DNA of 14,046 bases from contig CAZYPK010000136.1 in assembly GCA_964649195.1 (NCBI GenBank), forward strand, positions 1-14,046, in the 5' to 3' direction. Below, piece after piece: positions 1 to 6,984 of this stretch. Numbering within the stretch: the first letter of the stretch is position 1; each line of letters starts with the position of its first letter. The translations under genes and the position numbers were made by a program. A model generated the notes under the pieces. It ran no database searches, was not told where the DNA came from, and saw only the letters and a program-made list of their open reading frames with translations. This DNA is from JTS-RE9 sp964649195. GTDB taxonomy: Bacteria > Planctomycetota > Phycisphaerae > Phycisphaerales > Phycisphaeraceae.

Positions 1-60
1 CCTCGTGAAGAACGGCTCACCCCCGGAATCGGGAGCTTCGCCCTCCCATATGCGCTGGCG
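1..60. repeat. Dispersed hairpin repeat fragment at the left edge
   Basis: The segment carries the arms GGGAG (31-35) and CTCCC (43-47) around the loop CTTCGCC. Read on the minus strand it would encode the peptide IWEGEAPDSGGEPFFTR. This closely resembles the WEGEAPAEP-type peptides that a very common intergenic repeat produces in planctomycete genomes; that comparison is from memory. I see no gene here. It lies just downstream of the minus-strand gene ending at 94, but no T-run follows the hairpin on that strand, so it is not a convincing terminator. The element probably continues beyond the left edge. Confidence 0.5.
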
Positions 61-93
61 CTGCCCCTGCCACTGGTATTGCGTGACACCGTA

Positions 94-1479
94 TCAGATG
101 CGATCCTCGCCGACTGCCGCGGCAAGACGCTCCAGCGTGGCGCGATCATGAAAAGCAAAACACCAATCGCGCCTGCGGGCGATGGTCCGGTTCATCATTC
201 CGAGTCTCATGCGATGCACCTGCTCGTGCGCCATGGCAAGGATGCCGCCCTGCTCCCTGGCGAACCGTTCGTTGATCCGATGCAGTTCGCCAAAGCATCG
301 GCGTCGATGGAGCGGATCGCCATCACCCTGCAATTGCCCGAGCAGTTCGCGTTTTTTCCGAATCATGTCCGCATCGAACTGGTCATGGGGCAGATGGCGA
401 TCGAGATTGTGAGGCAGGTGATGCTCGTACCAGATGGCGCGTGCCAGGTCGCTTTCGTCCGCTTGCGGCACACCCCTGAAAGGCAGTCGCACATCAGCGG
501 AGACCACCGCCATCGGAGCGAGCGACTGGCCGGTCCATTGCCGCCACCACTGTTCCATCACGCGGTCATAGACGCCCCCGCCGTGGCCGTGGATGAAAAG
601 GTCGCACACGCGGGATCGCATGATGGCGGTCAGCAGCAGCGCCCTTGGCGCCAGGTGGAGATGGCGCCCCGCTTCCTGTCGCACCGGCTGGCCGTCGCCG
701 GTGACGAGCATGGGCCTGCTGTCGGAGATATCGGCAAACACGCGCCGCCTTGGTTTCGGCGACGAAGCGTTGCCGATGTCCCACAACGGCAGCTCGACGC
801 GATCGCGCTCCACAAGCAGCGGCGACATCCCCGCCTGCGGATTCGCCTGCACCGCCTCGTTGTAATGACCCGCGCAAGCCGGCGCATCGCGCAGAAGATG
901 ATCGATGAGCACCTCATCCACCAGCGAGGTGGCATGAACGATTTCCAGCTCGCCAAGGATCGGACGCCACATGGATTGCAGAAGTTTTTCCCACTGCCGG
1001 GCGCGGGTCGTTTGCGATGCCGGGGACGGTTCTTCGTGCATCGCCATCGTTTCCAGCGCGGCAAGCAGCGGCGATACATCCACGGCAAGTTGCGCTCCCG
1101 GTGACTTTGCCGCATCGCGGAGGATGCCCGCCGCCTGCTTCCAGTCGATGCGAGGCTGCGCCCGCAGCGCCACGCCCGGCAGCGAAGGCGCCAGTTCGAT
1201 CGTCATCACCTTGAGCCGCCCGGCCTTGAGCACAGGCAGGTCCAAGCGACAGGAATCGTTGTCATCCTGATCGACGAGCACGTAGAGCGGCCGGCCGCCG
1301 ACCTGCTTGGCATGTTTCACCGCCGCGATGCACTTGGCGAGAATGCCGGGATGCCAGAAGCCGGCCTGATGCCCGGTGGCGATGACCGGACCGCCGGCGC
1401 GATCGCGGGCCTTCCATGCCGACATCGAAGGTTCGACGAATGCCTTCACCATGTCCGGCTCATGCTCGATCGGATTCAT
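94..1479 (-). CDS. BshC-like protein of unknown function
   Basis: This 461-residue protein has no signal peptide or membrane segment and is probably cytosolic. Residues 35-49 (TGHQAGFWHPGILAK) and 67-75 (VLVDQDDND) resemble the N-terminal motifs of BshC, the enzyme that adds cysteine to GlcN-malate in bacillithiol synthesis (typically TGQQAGL...GP...K and FW...EDHD). A later block at 294-309 (LFIHGHGGGVYDRVME) lies where BshC has a Gly-rich GP-E-aY segment. The similarity is partial and remembered, so I do not call it BshC. The ATG at 1479 has an AGGA seven bases upstream; an upstream in-frame ATG at 1515 would add 12 residues but has no ribosome-binding site. A long antisense reading frame over most of it is judged a shadow. 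No other thiol-synthesis gene is visible nearby. Confidence 0.8.
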   Translation of the reverse strand: MNPIEHEPDMVKAFVEPSMSAWKARDRAGGPVIATGHQAGFWHPGILAKCIAAVKHAKQVGGRPLYVLVDQDDNDSCRLDLPVLKAGRLKVMTIELAPSLPGVALRAQPRIDWKQAAGILRDAAKSPGAQLAVDVSPLLAALETMAMHEEPSPASQTTRARQWEKLLQSMWRPILGELEIVHATSLVDEVLIDHLLRDAPACAGHYNEAVQANPQAGMSPLLVERDRVELPLWDIGNASSPKPRRRVFADISDSRPMLVTGDGQPVRQEAGRHLHLAPRALLLTAIMRSRVCDLFIHGHGGGVYDRVMEQWWRQWTGQSLAPMAVVSADVRLPFRGVPQADESDLARAIWYEHHLPHNLDRHLPHDQFDADMIRKKRELLGQLQGDGDPLHRRRCFGELHRINERFAREQGGILAMAHEQVHRMRLGMMNRTIARRRDWCFAFHDRATLERLAAAVGEDRI

Positions 1480-1560
1480 CTTCACATCCTGCAACGCTGC
1501 GCAACCCATCGCCATTCAGACGCGAAAGCGTAGCACGTCAGGGCCATCGCATGTACCCAG

Positions 1561-1740
1561 TGCCTGACTCTTCGCCCTCTCCCTTGGGGAAGAGGACAGT
1601 CTCAATCGCCGCGCAGCGGAGCGATTGAGACAGGTGAGGGTCGGACGGACGCGCAGCGAGGACGCTGCGGCTTGAACGGACGCGCAGCGAGGACGCTGCG
1701 GCTGTGAGGAAACGCGCAGCGAGGACGCTGCGGCTGCGAC
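1561..1740. repeat. Cluster of short palindromic repeats
   Basis: This gap between the BshC-like gene and the TIM-barrel gene is made of hairpin-forming repeats. First comes a CCTCT/AGAGG hairpin (1576-1595) of a type common in many GC-rich genomes. Next is a perfect 11-bp inverted repeat, GTCTCAATCGC (1599-1609) with its complement at 1621-1631. Then come three near-tandem copies of one 24-nt unit (1649-1672, 1680-1703, 1712-1735). Each of those holds CGCAGCG-AGGA-CGCTGCG, a 7-bp stem with a 4-nt loop. Minus-strand ORFs crossing the region are repetitive and arginine/serine-rich, and are treated as spurious. Confidence 0.8.
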
Positions 1741-1779
1741 AGATTGCAACCCCCGCGCCGCAGCGATACCGTTGCAGTC

Positions 1780-2457
1780 ATGTCGTTCGCTTACGCTTGG
1801 CATCTCTCCTCTGATGCGCTCCCCGCGCCGGGCCTGGTCCGTGCGATCTCCTGCGAATGGGAACACCTCGATGCGCTGGCCGCCCGGCAGCAATCCGAGC
1901 GCGACATCGCCGTGATCGCGGCAAGGATCACTCTCGATCTCCGCGCGCCTTCGATTCCATCATCCATCACCAACGCCCTGCCGCTGCTTGCTTCGCTGAA
2001 TGCGATGCTTCATGTCGCGCTGGTCAGCGGTGATCGATACGACCGTGCATCCTCGCCTCGCGCCTTGCCCGCGGCCTCGGCGATCATCACGCCCTTGGCG
2101 AAGCTCGCGGCGGCCCATCGCATCAGGATCGCCCTAAGCCCGCGCGTCGGTCATTGGATGGAGCGCATCGAAGATGCGGTGCGCGTGGCGATGCGGGTCA
2201 ACCGGCCGGATGTCGGCGTCGTCTTCAACACAGGCGACTGGCACGCCATCGATGGTGATGCCGCCCTGCTCGATCAGCGCATCAAACTCGCACTCCCCAA
2301 ACTGATGGCGGTCACCCTGCCTGTCCGCGGCGCCTGCATGGATGATCATCGGCAGGCGGTGACGCTGCGCGGCGAACCGATGGATGTTCAACCCCTGAAC
2401 CGCCTGCTGGTGTCAGGCGGCTTCACCGGTCCGATCATTCTCGAACCGCTGGAATAG
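1780..2457 (+). CDS. Xylose isomerase-like TIM-barrel protein
   Basis: The 225-residue product resembles sugar phosphate isomerase/epimerase (AP endonuclease family 2) proteins, notably planctomycete ones. The diagnostic part is 118-160, an alternation of a hydrophobic strand, GHWMERIEDAVRVAMRVNRP, and VGVVFNTGDWHAIDGD. A late block follows with ALPKLMAVTLP and GGFTGPIILEPLE at the C-terminus. Members usually have about 260-290 residues and often a signal peptide; this one is shorter and has neither a signal nor the full set of acidic and histidine metal ligands that I would expect. D153, H155 and the final glutamates are candidates. The ATG at 1780 fits the first beta strand; a TTG at 1744 lies next to the repeat cluster and is less likely. 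Neither start has a clear ribosome-binding site. The substrate is unknown. Confidence 0.75.
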   Translation: MSFAYAWHLSSDALPAPGLVRAISCEWEHLDALAARQQSERDIAVIAARITLDLRAPSIPSSITNALPLLASLNAMLHVALVSGDRYDRASSPRALPAASAIITPLAKLAAAHRIRIALSPRVGHWMERIEDAVRVAMRVNRPDVGVVFNTGDWHAIDGDAALLDQRIKLALPKLMAVTLPVRGACMDDHRQAVTLRGEPMDVQPLNRLLVSGGFTGPIILEPLE

Positions 2458-2535
2458 GCCGTTTCTGCCGGTGAATCCCAGGGCAATCCGTTCCTGCTGA
2501 AGTCGGGCGGAGGGTATTGCCGATAACCATCGGGC

Positions 2536-2736
2536 ATGACCGGTCAAGTTCTCCAATCCGTGTGGATCATCCTGGCATTGCTGGGCTACTGCCTGGTCAC
2601 CTGCGTTTTCACCGTTCTTTCCTATCATCGCAAGCGAACGATTGACATTCACAATCGCATCCGCGAGTGCATGGAGATCCGCCGCAAATACCTCACCAAC
2701 CTGGAACAGGCCAGGCGTGGGAACGAACCGCAATAG
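2536..2736 (+). CDS. Small single-helix membrane protein
   Basis: The 66-residue product has one hydrophobic helix (about residues 9-29, VWIILALLGYCLVTCVFTVLS) followed by a basic stretch (YHRKR). It ends in a charged tail with helical character (IRECMEIRRKYLTNLEQARRG). By the positive-inside rule the C-terminus should be cytoplasmic. I do not recognise the family. It follows the TIM-barrel gene by 78 bases in the same direction and precedes the PEP-CTERM gene, so it could be co-transcribed with the first. There is no good ribosome-binding site, and a 158-codon antisense frame covers the region, so it is a moderate call. Confidence 0.5.
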   Translation: MTGQVLQSVWIILALLGYCLVTCVFTVLSYHRKRTIDIHNRIRECMEIRRKYLTNLEQARRGNEPQ

Positions 2737-2809
2737 CGACGGGTTCATCGCCCTCTCCACCGCTACCGCCGTCATATTCGTTCCGCGAACCGAATCCGCC
2801 GCCGATTCG

Positions 2810-2824
2810 TGGCGCGGTGATTGG
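2810..2824 (+). promoter_or_regulatory. Weak sigma-54-like promoter before the PEP-CTERM gene
   Basis: The segment reads TGGCGC, five bases, TTGG, against the sigma-54 pattern TGGCAC-N5-TTGC. The spacing is right, but there is one mismatch in each element, including the C of the -12 GC. It lies about 97 bases before the ATG at 2921. Immediately upstream is a perfect 6-bp inverted repeat, CGAATC (2791-2796) and GATTCG (2804-2809), with a further ATTCG at 2776-2780. Sigma-54 control of PEP-CTERM genes is known in other bacteria, which makes the site worth noting but not secure. Confidence 0.25.
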
Positions 2825-2920
2825 TTTTTCCGTTCGCTGAATCTTCCCTTTGAACGACAGGCGTCGATGGAAAGTGGACCGGAAACCACTCGCGACGCCG
2901 CCGCTCAGGAGGATTCGTTC

Positions 2921-3811
2921 ATGGCGTTCATCTCCCTCATCCGGGTTCGTGCGATTCGCAACAAGGCGCGGCTGCTGGCGGTCTGCATGTGCAGCCTGCT
3001 GCCCGTCGAAGCGGCGCAGGCCATCAGCTTCGACGCCAACGGCCAGATCACGGGATGGGGAATCACTCCCTTCTCGCAATCCAACGGCAACACCACCGCC
3101 AATGGCATCACCTCCATCCGGCAGAACAACTACTCCCCCATTTCCTACCCCAACGGCATCGGCCACCAGCCCAGCCCCGGCGGAACCACCGGCGAAAAGT
3201 TCGACCTCGAAGAAATCCACCTCCGCAACACCGGCTCGCAGGTCCAGGTGCTGCTCATCGCCAGTTCGCTCTTTCAGGCGTCCGCCAGCGGCGCAACCTT
3301 CAACCTCGGCGACCTGCTGATCGATCTTGACAACGATCACCAGTTCGACCTGGGTGTCGTGACCCAGACGGGCAATGCCGGCCTCGATGCGGGCAGGCTC
3401 TACGACATCGACACCACCCTGGGCCTCCAGAACCTGTCCGGGTCCCACCGAGGCACCGCCATCGAGGGTCAGATCGGCGCCTGGGCTGTCGGGTCAGGCG
3501 TCGGATACGACACCTTCGCCATCGAAACCGCCGGCCACAATTTCGGCGGCAGCGAGGGAATGACCTACGCCTATCAGTTCACCTTCGATCTGAGCCACCT
3601 GGACACCATGCCCAGCCAGTTCGGTTTCCAGATCGCCTGGGGTTGCGGCAACGATGTGATTTTCGGCGACTTCGAACTGACACCGCCGCCGCTGGTCCCG
3701 GAAACCCTTGCCGCCATCCCGGAACCGGCGCCGGTCGCGTTGTTCGCCATCCTCGCAACGGTCGGCCTGGCGGCCTTCGGACGCATGAGAAGAGAAACAC
3801 GCGCAGCATGA
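2921..3811 (+). CDS. PEP-CTERM sorting-domain surface protein
   Basis: This 296-residue protein is predicted to be exported and processed by exosortase. It has a signal peptide (basic n-region to R17, hydrophobic LLAVCMCSLLPVEA, cleavage after A34 in AQA). The mature part is rich in Gly, Asn and Asp, with an aspartate-rich strand LLIDLDNDHQFDLG (132-145) and AWGCGNDVIFGDFEL (239-253), a CGND-type motif that I recall from other PEP-CTERM proteins. The sorting signal is at the end: PEP at 267-269, a hydrophobic helix at 271-286 and the basic tail RMRR. AGGAGG at 2907-2912, eight bases before the ATG, fixes the start; the frame stays open upstream to 2642, but that extension has no signal-peptide logic. 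No exosortase gene is in the window. It converges on cysA with only 13 bases between the stop codons and no terminator visible there. Confidence 0.88.
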   Translation: MAFISLIRVRAIRNKARLLAVCMCSLLPVEAAQAISFDANGQITGWGITPFSQSNGNTTANGITSIRQNNYSPISYPNGIGHQPSPGGTTGEKFDLEEIHLRNTGSQVQVLLIASSLFQASASGATFNLGDLLIDLDNDHQFDLGVVTQTGNAGLDAGRLYDIDTTLGLQNLSGSHRGTAIEGQIGAWAVGSGVGYDTFAIETAGHNFGGSEGMTYAYQFTFDLSHLDTMPSQFGFQIAWGCGNDVIFGDFELTPPPLVPETLAAIPEPAPVALFAILATVGLAAFGRMRRETRAA

Positions 3812-3824
3812 CGGCCTGTATGCG

Positions 3825-4898
3825 TCACCCCGCGAACACACGGATATGTCTGGGCCTGACATAGACCGTGCTGCCCGCCTGAAGGCTCATGGTGCCGAAG
3901 CGTTCCTGGGACAGTTCGGCGTTGAGACTCTGCCCGTCGGCGGTGCGCATTTCAAGGCGCACCACCGGGCCGGCGGACTGGACGCGGACGACCTGCGCCT
4001 CCAGCGCGGGCAGGCCGTTGGTTTTGGTGTCGATGGTCAGGTCGTGGGGCCGGACGAAGACGCGGGCATCGCCGACGACCTGCTGGCGTTCCTGGGGATA
4101 GGGAACCTCCATCGAGGAGAACTGCACGATGCCCGAATCGACGCGGCCGTGGAAGTCGTTGGTGTCACCCAGGAATCGCATCACGAATTCCGTCTTGGGA
4201 TGATGGAAGACCTCGCTGGCGGTGCCGATCTGTTCGATTTGTCCCTGGTTCATGACGACGATGCGATCGGCGACTTCGAGGGCTTCGTCCTGATCGTGGG
4301 TGACGAAGACGCTGGTGACGTGAATCTCATCATGCAGTCGGCGAAGCCAGGCGCGCAGTTCCTTTCGCACCTTGGCGTCGAGGGCGCCGAAGGGTTCGTC
4401 GAGCAGAAGAACCTTCGGTTCGACGGCCAGGGCGCGGGCCAGGGCGATGCGCTGCCGCTGGCCGCCCGAAAGCTGGCTGGGGTATCGGTTGGTGAGGCCT
4501 TCGAGTTGGACGAGGCGGAGCAGTTCGAGGACACGCCTGGCGATGTCGTCCTTGGAGGGGCGCGTCTTGCGGGGTCTGACGCGCAGGCCGAAGGCGATGT
4601 TCTCGAAGACGGTCATGTGGCGGAAGAGGGCATAGTGCTGAAAGACGAAGCCGACGCGGCGATGGCGCACGTGCTTGTCGGCGACATCCTCATCGTGAAA
4701 CCGGATGGCGCCCTCCACCTCCGGTGAGCCGGCGTCGGCCTGCTCAAGCCCGGCGATGATGCGCAGCAGCGTGGTCTTGCCCGAACCCGAAGGGCCCAGC
4801 AGCGCGACCAGCTCGCCGGTCTGCACGGTCAGCGACACGCCGGCCAGCGCCTTGAACGTGCCGAAGGTCTTGTGGATGTTGTTGATTTCAATGCTCAT
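3825..4898 (-). CDS. cysA: Sulfate/thiosulfate ABC transporter ATPase CysA
   Basis: CysA hydrolyses ATP on the cytoplasmic face to drive sulfate or thiosulfate uptake through CysT and CysW. The 357-residue protein has Walker A GPSGSGKTT (35-43), Q-loop Q87, signature LSGGQ (143-147), Walker B VLLLDEP (163-169) with FGALDA after it, and the switch histidine H201. A C-terminal extension from about 250 carries a TOBE-like fold, as in CysA and MalK-type ATPases. Length and order match the family. Its ATG overlaps the cysW stop by four bases (ATGA), which suggests translational coupling. It is the last gene of the minus-strand sulfate cluster and ends opposite the convergent PEP-CTERM gene. Confidence 0.96.
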   Translation of the reverse strand: MSIEINNIHKTFGTFKALAGVSLTVQTGELVALLGPSGSGKTTLLRIIAGLEQADAGSPEVEGAIRFHDEDVADKHVRHRRVGFVFQHYALFRHMTVFENIAFGLRVRPRKTRPSKDDIARRVLELLRLVQLEGLTNRYPSQLSGGQRQRIALARALAVEPKVLLLDEPFGALDAKVRKELRAWLRRLHDEIHVTSVFVTHDQDEALEVADRIVVMNQGQIEQIGTASEVFHHPKTEFVMRFLGDTNDFHGRVDSGIVQFSSMEVPYPQERQQVVGDARVFVRPHDLTIDTKTNGLPALEAQVVRVQSAGPVVRLEMRTADGQSLNAELSQERFGTMSLQAGSTVYVRPRHIRVFAG

Positions 4899-5800
4899 GT
4901 CTGGTTCCGTTCCGCTTCCCGGACGGCGGCGTCATGGGTGCGTGCCGTCTTCCACTCGGCCAGGGACTTGGCCACCAGCGTCACCACCGCCAGCAGGGCC
5001 AGCAGGGACGCCACCGCAAACGATGCGGTGAGTCTGTGATCGTTGTAAAGGATTTCCGTGTGCAGCGGCATGGTGTTGGTCAGTCCCCTGATTTTACCTG
5101 AGATGACCGAAACCGCGCCGAACTCGCCCATGGCCCTGGCGTTGGTGAGGATCACGCCGTAGAACAGGCCCCACTTGATGTTGGGCAGCGTGACCCGCCG
5201 GAACGTCTGCCAGCCGCTGGCGCCGAGGGTGATGGCGGCCTGCTCCTCCTCGGTGCCCTGGGCCTGCATGAGGGGGATCAGCTCCCGGGCGACGAAGGGG
5301 AAGGAGACGAACAGCGTGGCCAGCACGATGCCGGGCATGGCGAAGGCGACGCGGATGTCATGCTCGGCCAGCCACGGCCCCAGCCAGCCTTGGGCGCCGA
5401 AGATGAGGATGAAGATCAGGCCCGCGATCACCGGCGAGATGGCGAAGGGCAGATCGATGAGGGTGATGAGGAAGCTCTTGCCCTTGAAGTCGAACTTGGC
5501 GATGGCCCACGCCGCCGCGATGCCGAACACGGTGTTGAGCGGCACCACGATCAGGGAGACGATGATCGTGAGCTTGATCGCCGAGAAGGTGTCGGGATCG
5601 TTGAAGGCGGCGAAGTAGGTTCCGACCCCCTCCCGCAAGGCGTAGTAAAAAACCAGCGCCAGCGGCAGGAGCAGGAAAAAGAACAGGAACGTCAGCGCCA
5701 CGGTGGTGAGCGCCCAGCGAACCCAGGGCGGCTCGGAGACGGCGGCGGGGTTCCGCGCCGCGGTGGCGGTGTTCACACGTAGGGCAATGGATCCAGCCAT
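4895..5800 (-). CDS. cysW: Sulfate ABC transporter permease CysW
   Basis: CysW is one of the two inner-membrane permease subunits of the sulfate/thiosulfate importer. The 301-residue form has an N-terminal hydrophobic helix (about 29-52) and further helices across the chain. Its cytoplasmic EAA loop, which contacts CysA, is at about 187-206 (QAAITLGASGWQTFRRVTLP). It also has the family signatures DLPFAISPVIAGL (116-128) and ARAMGEFGAVSVISG (221-235). The ATG at 5800, five bases after the cysT stop, gives an N-terminus like that of enteric CysW. An in-frame ATG at 5833 would overlap cysT by 28 bases; neither has a clear ribosome-binding site, so initiation may depend on coupling. Confidence 0.95.
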   Translation of the reverse strand: MAGSIALRVNTATAARNPAAVSEPPWVRWALTTVALTFLFFFLLLPLALVFYYALREGVGTYFAAFNDPDTFSAIKLTIIVSLIVVPLNTVFGIAAAWAIAKFDFKGKSFLITLIDLPFAISPVIAGLIFILIFGAQGWLGPWLAEHDIRVAFAMPGIVLATLFVSFPFVARELIPLMQAQGTEEEQAAITLGASGWQTFRRVTLPNIKWGLFYGVILTNARAMGEFGAVSVISGKIRGLTNTMPLHTEILYNDHRLTASFAVASLLALLAVVTLVAKSLAEWKTARTHDAAVREAERNQT

Positions 5801-5805
5801 GTCAT

Positions 5806-6639
5806 TCACGCCGTCTGGTGACGGCGGCTCCATGCTTGCAGCAGGTTGATGATCAGAAGCATGACGAAGGAGGCGACGAGCATGACCACGCCGATCGCCG
5901 CCGCCTGTTCGTACTGAAACTGTTCGAGCTTGGTGATGATCATCAGCGGGGCGATCTCGGTCTTCATCGGAATGTTGCCGGCGATGAAGACGACCGACCC
6001 GTACTCCCCGATGGCCCTGGCGAAGGAGAGGGCGAAACCGGTCAGCAGCGAAGGCAGCACGGTCGGCAGGATCACCCGCCTGAACGTCTGAAGGCGGGTG
6101 GCGCCCAGCGACGCCGAGGCCTCCTCCAGTTCCGCGTCGATCTCCTCCAGCGCCGGCTGGACGGTCCGCACGACGAACGGCAGGCCGATCAGCGTCAGCG
6201 CCACCACGATGCCGGGGTAGGCGTAGGCGATCTTGATGTTCTCAGGAAGCCAGGCCCCGACCCAGCCCTTGTGGGAATAGAGCGTGACCAGGGCGATGCC
6301 TGACACGGCGGTGGGCAGGGCGAAAGGCAGATCCACGATGGCGTCAACAAGACGCTTGCCGGGGAACGAATAGCGGACGAGCACCCAGGCGACGATGAAG
6401 CCGAACACCAGGTTGAGCACCGCGCTGATGAACGAGGCGGTAAAGCTCACGCGGTACGAGGCGAGCACGCGCGGGTCCGAGACCGCGGCATTCCAGAACC
6501 CCTCCCAGCCGAGCTTGCCGGTGAAAAGCACCAGACCGGCCAGGGGGATCATGACCAACAGCGACGTGTAGAGCAGGGAGAATCCCAGGCTCAGGCCGAA
6601 GCCAGGCAGTACGCTGTGTTTTCGGAAGCGGAAACTCAT
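5806..6639 (-). CDS. cysT: Sulfate ABC transporter permease CysT (CysU)
   Basis: This is the partner permease of CysW. The 277-residue protein has the same length as enteric CysT, as I recall it, and aligns with it from the start (SVLPGFGLSLGFSLLY). Motifs include DLPFALPTAVSG (103-114), PFVVRTVQPALEEI (154-167), the EAA loop EEASASLGATRLQTFRRVIL (172-191) and AIGEYGSVVFIAGNIP (209-224). The frame stays open upstream to 6798, but the extra 53 residues would cross a perfect inverted repeat and look non-coding, so the ATG at 6639 is preferred. There is no Shine-Dalgarno sequence; instead two tandem GGAATCCCCC copies (minus strand, 6643-6662) sit right before the start. It lies about 345 bases downstream of sbp in the same direction. 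Confidence 0.95.
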   Translation of the reverse strand: MSFRFRKHSVLPGFGLSLGFSLLYTSLLVMIPLAGLVLFTGKLGWEGFWNAAVSDPRVLASYRVSFTASFISAVLNLVFGFIVAWVLVRYSFPGKRLVDAIVDLPFALPTAVSGIALVTLYSHKGWVGAWLPENIKIAYAYPGIVVALTLIGLPFVVRTVQPALEEIDAELEEASASLGATRLQTFRRVILPTVLPSLLTGFALSFARAIGEYGSVVFIAGNIPMKTEIAPLMIITKLEQFQYEQAAAIGVVMLVASFVMLLIINLLQAWSRRHQTA

Positions 6640-6707
6640 GGTCGGGGGATTCCGGGGGATTCCGTGCGGCGATTCACTTGGGTTCTGTCTTGCTCTGTTG
6701 AAACCAT

Positions 6708-6789
6708 CAAGCCCGATGGCGAGTCCGCGAGCCGTCGGGGTATCACGCGCCCCATACCCCGACGGCTCGCGGACTCGCCATCGGGCTTG
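6708..6789. repeat. Perfect 36-bp inverted repeat between sbp and cysT
   Basis: The left arm is 6708-6743 and the right arm 6754-6789, fully complementary, with a 10-base loop (CACGCGCCCC). The arms are GC-rich and include GGCGAGTCCGCGAGCCG. No T-run follows on the minus strand, so it is not a standard intrinsic terminator. In an sbp-cysT transcript it would form a very stable hairpin that could block 3' exonuclease and raise sbp mRNA over permease mRNA. It could also be a MITE-like or REP-like insertion. Similar sequences recur in planctomycete genomes, as I remember. Confidence 0.9.
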
Positions 6790-6830
6790 CGTGTTCAAAT
6801 GGACGGCGGGTGATTCACTCTATCAAAAGA

Positions 6831-6961
6831 CCGGCGGGGAGCGGCGGGTCCACGCGCCCTCCCCGCCGGGCCGGAGTAAGGCCAGCGGTTCCTGGACTGG
6901 CCTTGCGAGGAAATGACGCTCGATCTCCTTCTTCTCCTTCTCAGGTCCAAGCGTCATTTCC
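6831..6961 (-). other. Three consecutive hairpins downstream of sbp
   Basis: Hairpin 1 is a perfect 11-bp stem, CCGGCGGGGAG (6831-6841) with 6859-6869. Hairpin 2 has 8-bp arms, AAGGCCAG (6878-6885) with 6897-6904. Hairpin 3 has 12-bp arms, GGAAATGACGCT (6909-6920) with 6950-6961, around a 29-base pyrimidine-rich spacer, and begins 23 bases after the sbp stop. None has a clear T-tail on the minus strand. With the larger inverted repeat at 6708-6789 they fill most of the roughly 345-base sbp-cysT gap; I see no gene in that gap. Confidence 0.65.
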
Positions 6962-6984
6962 GGGTTTGCATCGATGCTCCAATT

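Noticed and set aside
79..1104. Plus-strand open frame of 341 codons
   Set aside because: It is antisense to the BshC-like gene, rich in Arg/His without recognisable motifs, and has no ribosome-binding site; typical of high-GC shadows.
1516..1893. Minus-strand frame of 125 codons over the repeat cluster
   Set aside because: Its sequence is the translation of the hairpin repeats; such frames are usually misannotated.
2413..2889. Minus-strand frame of 158 codons
   Set aside because: No motif; it overlaps the TIM-barrel end and the small membrane protein, which has a clearer protein-like pattern.
2642..2920. N-terminal extension of the PEP-CTERM protein
   Set aside because: The signal peptide and AGGAGG both place the start at 2921.
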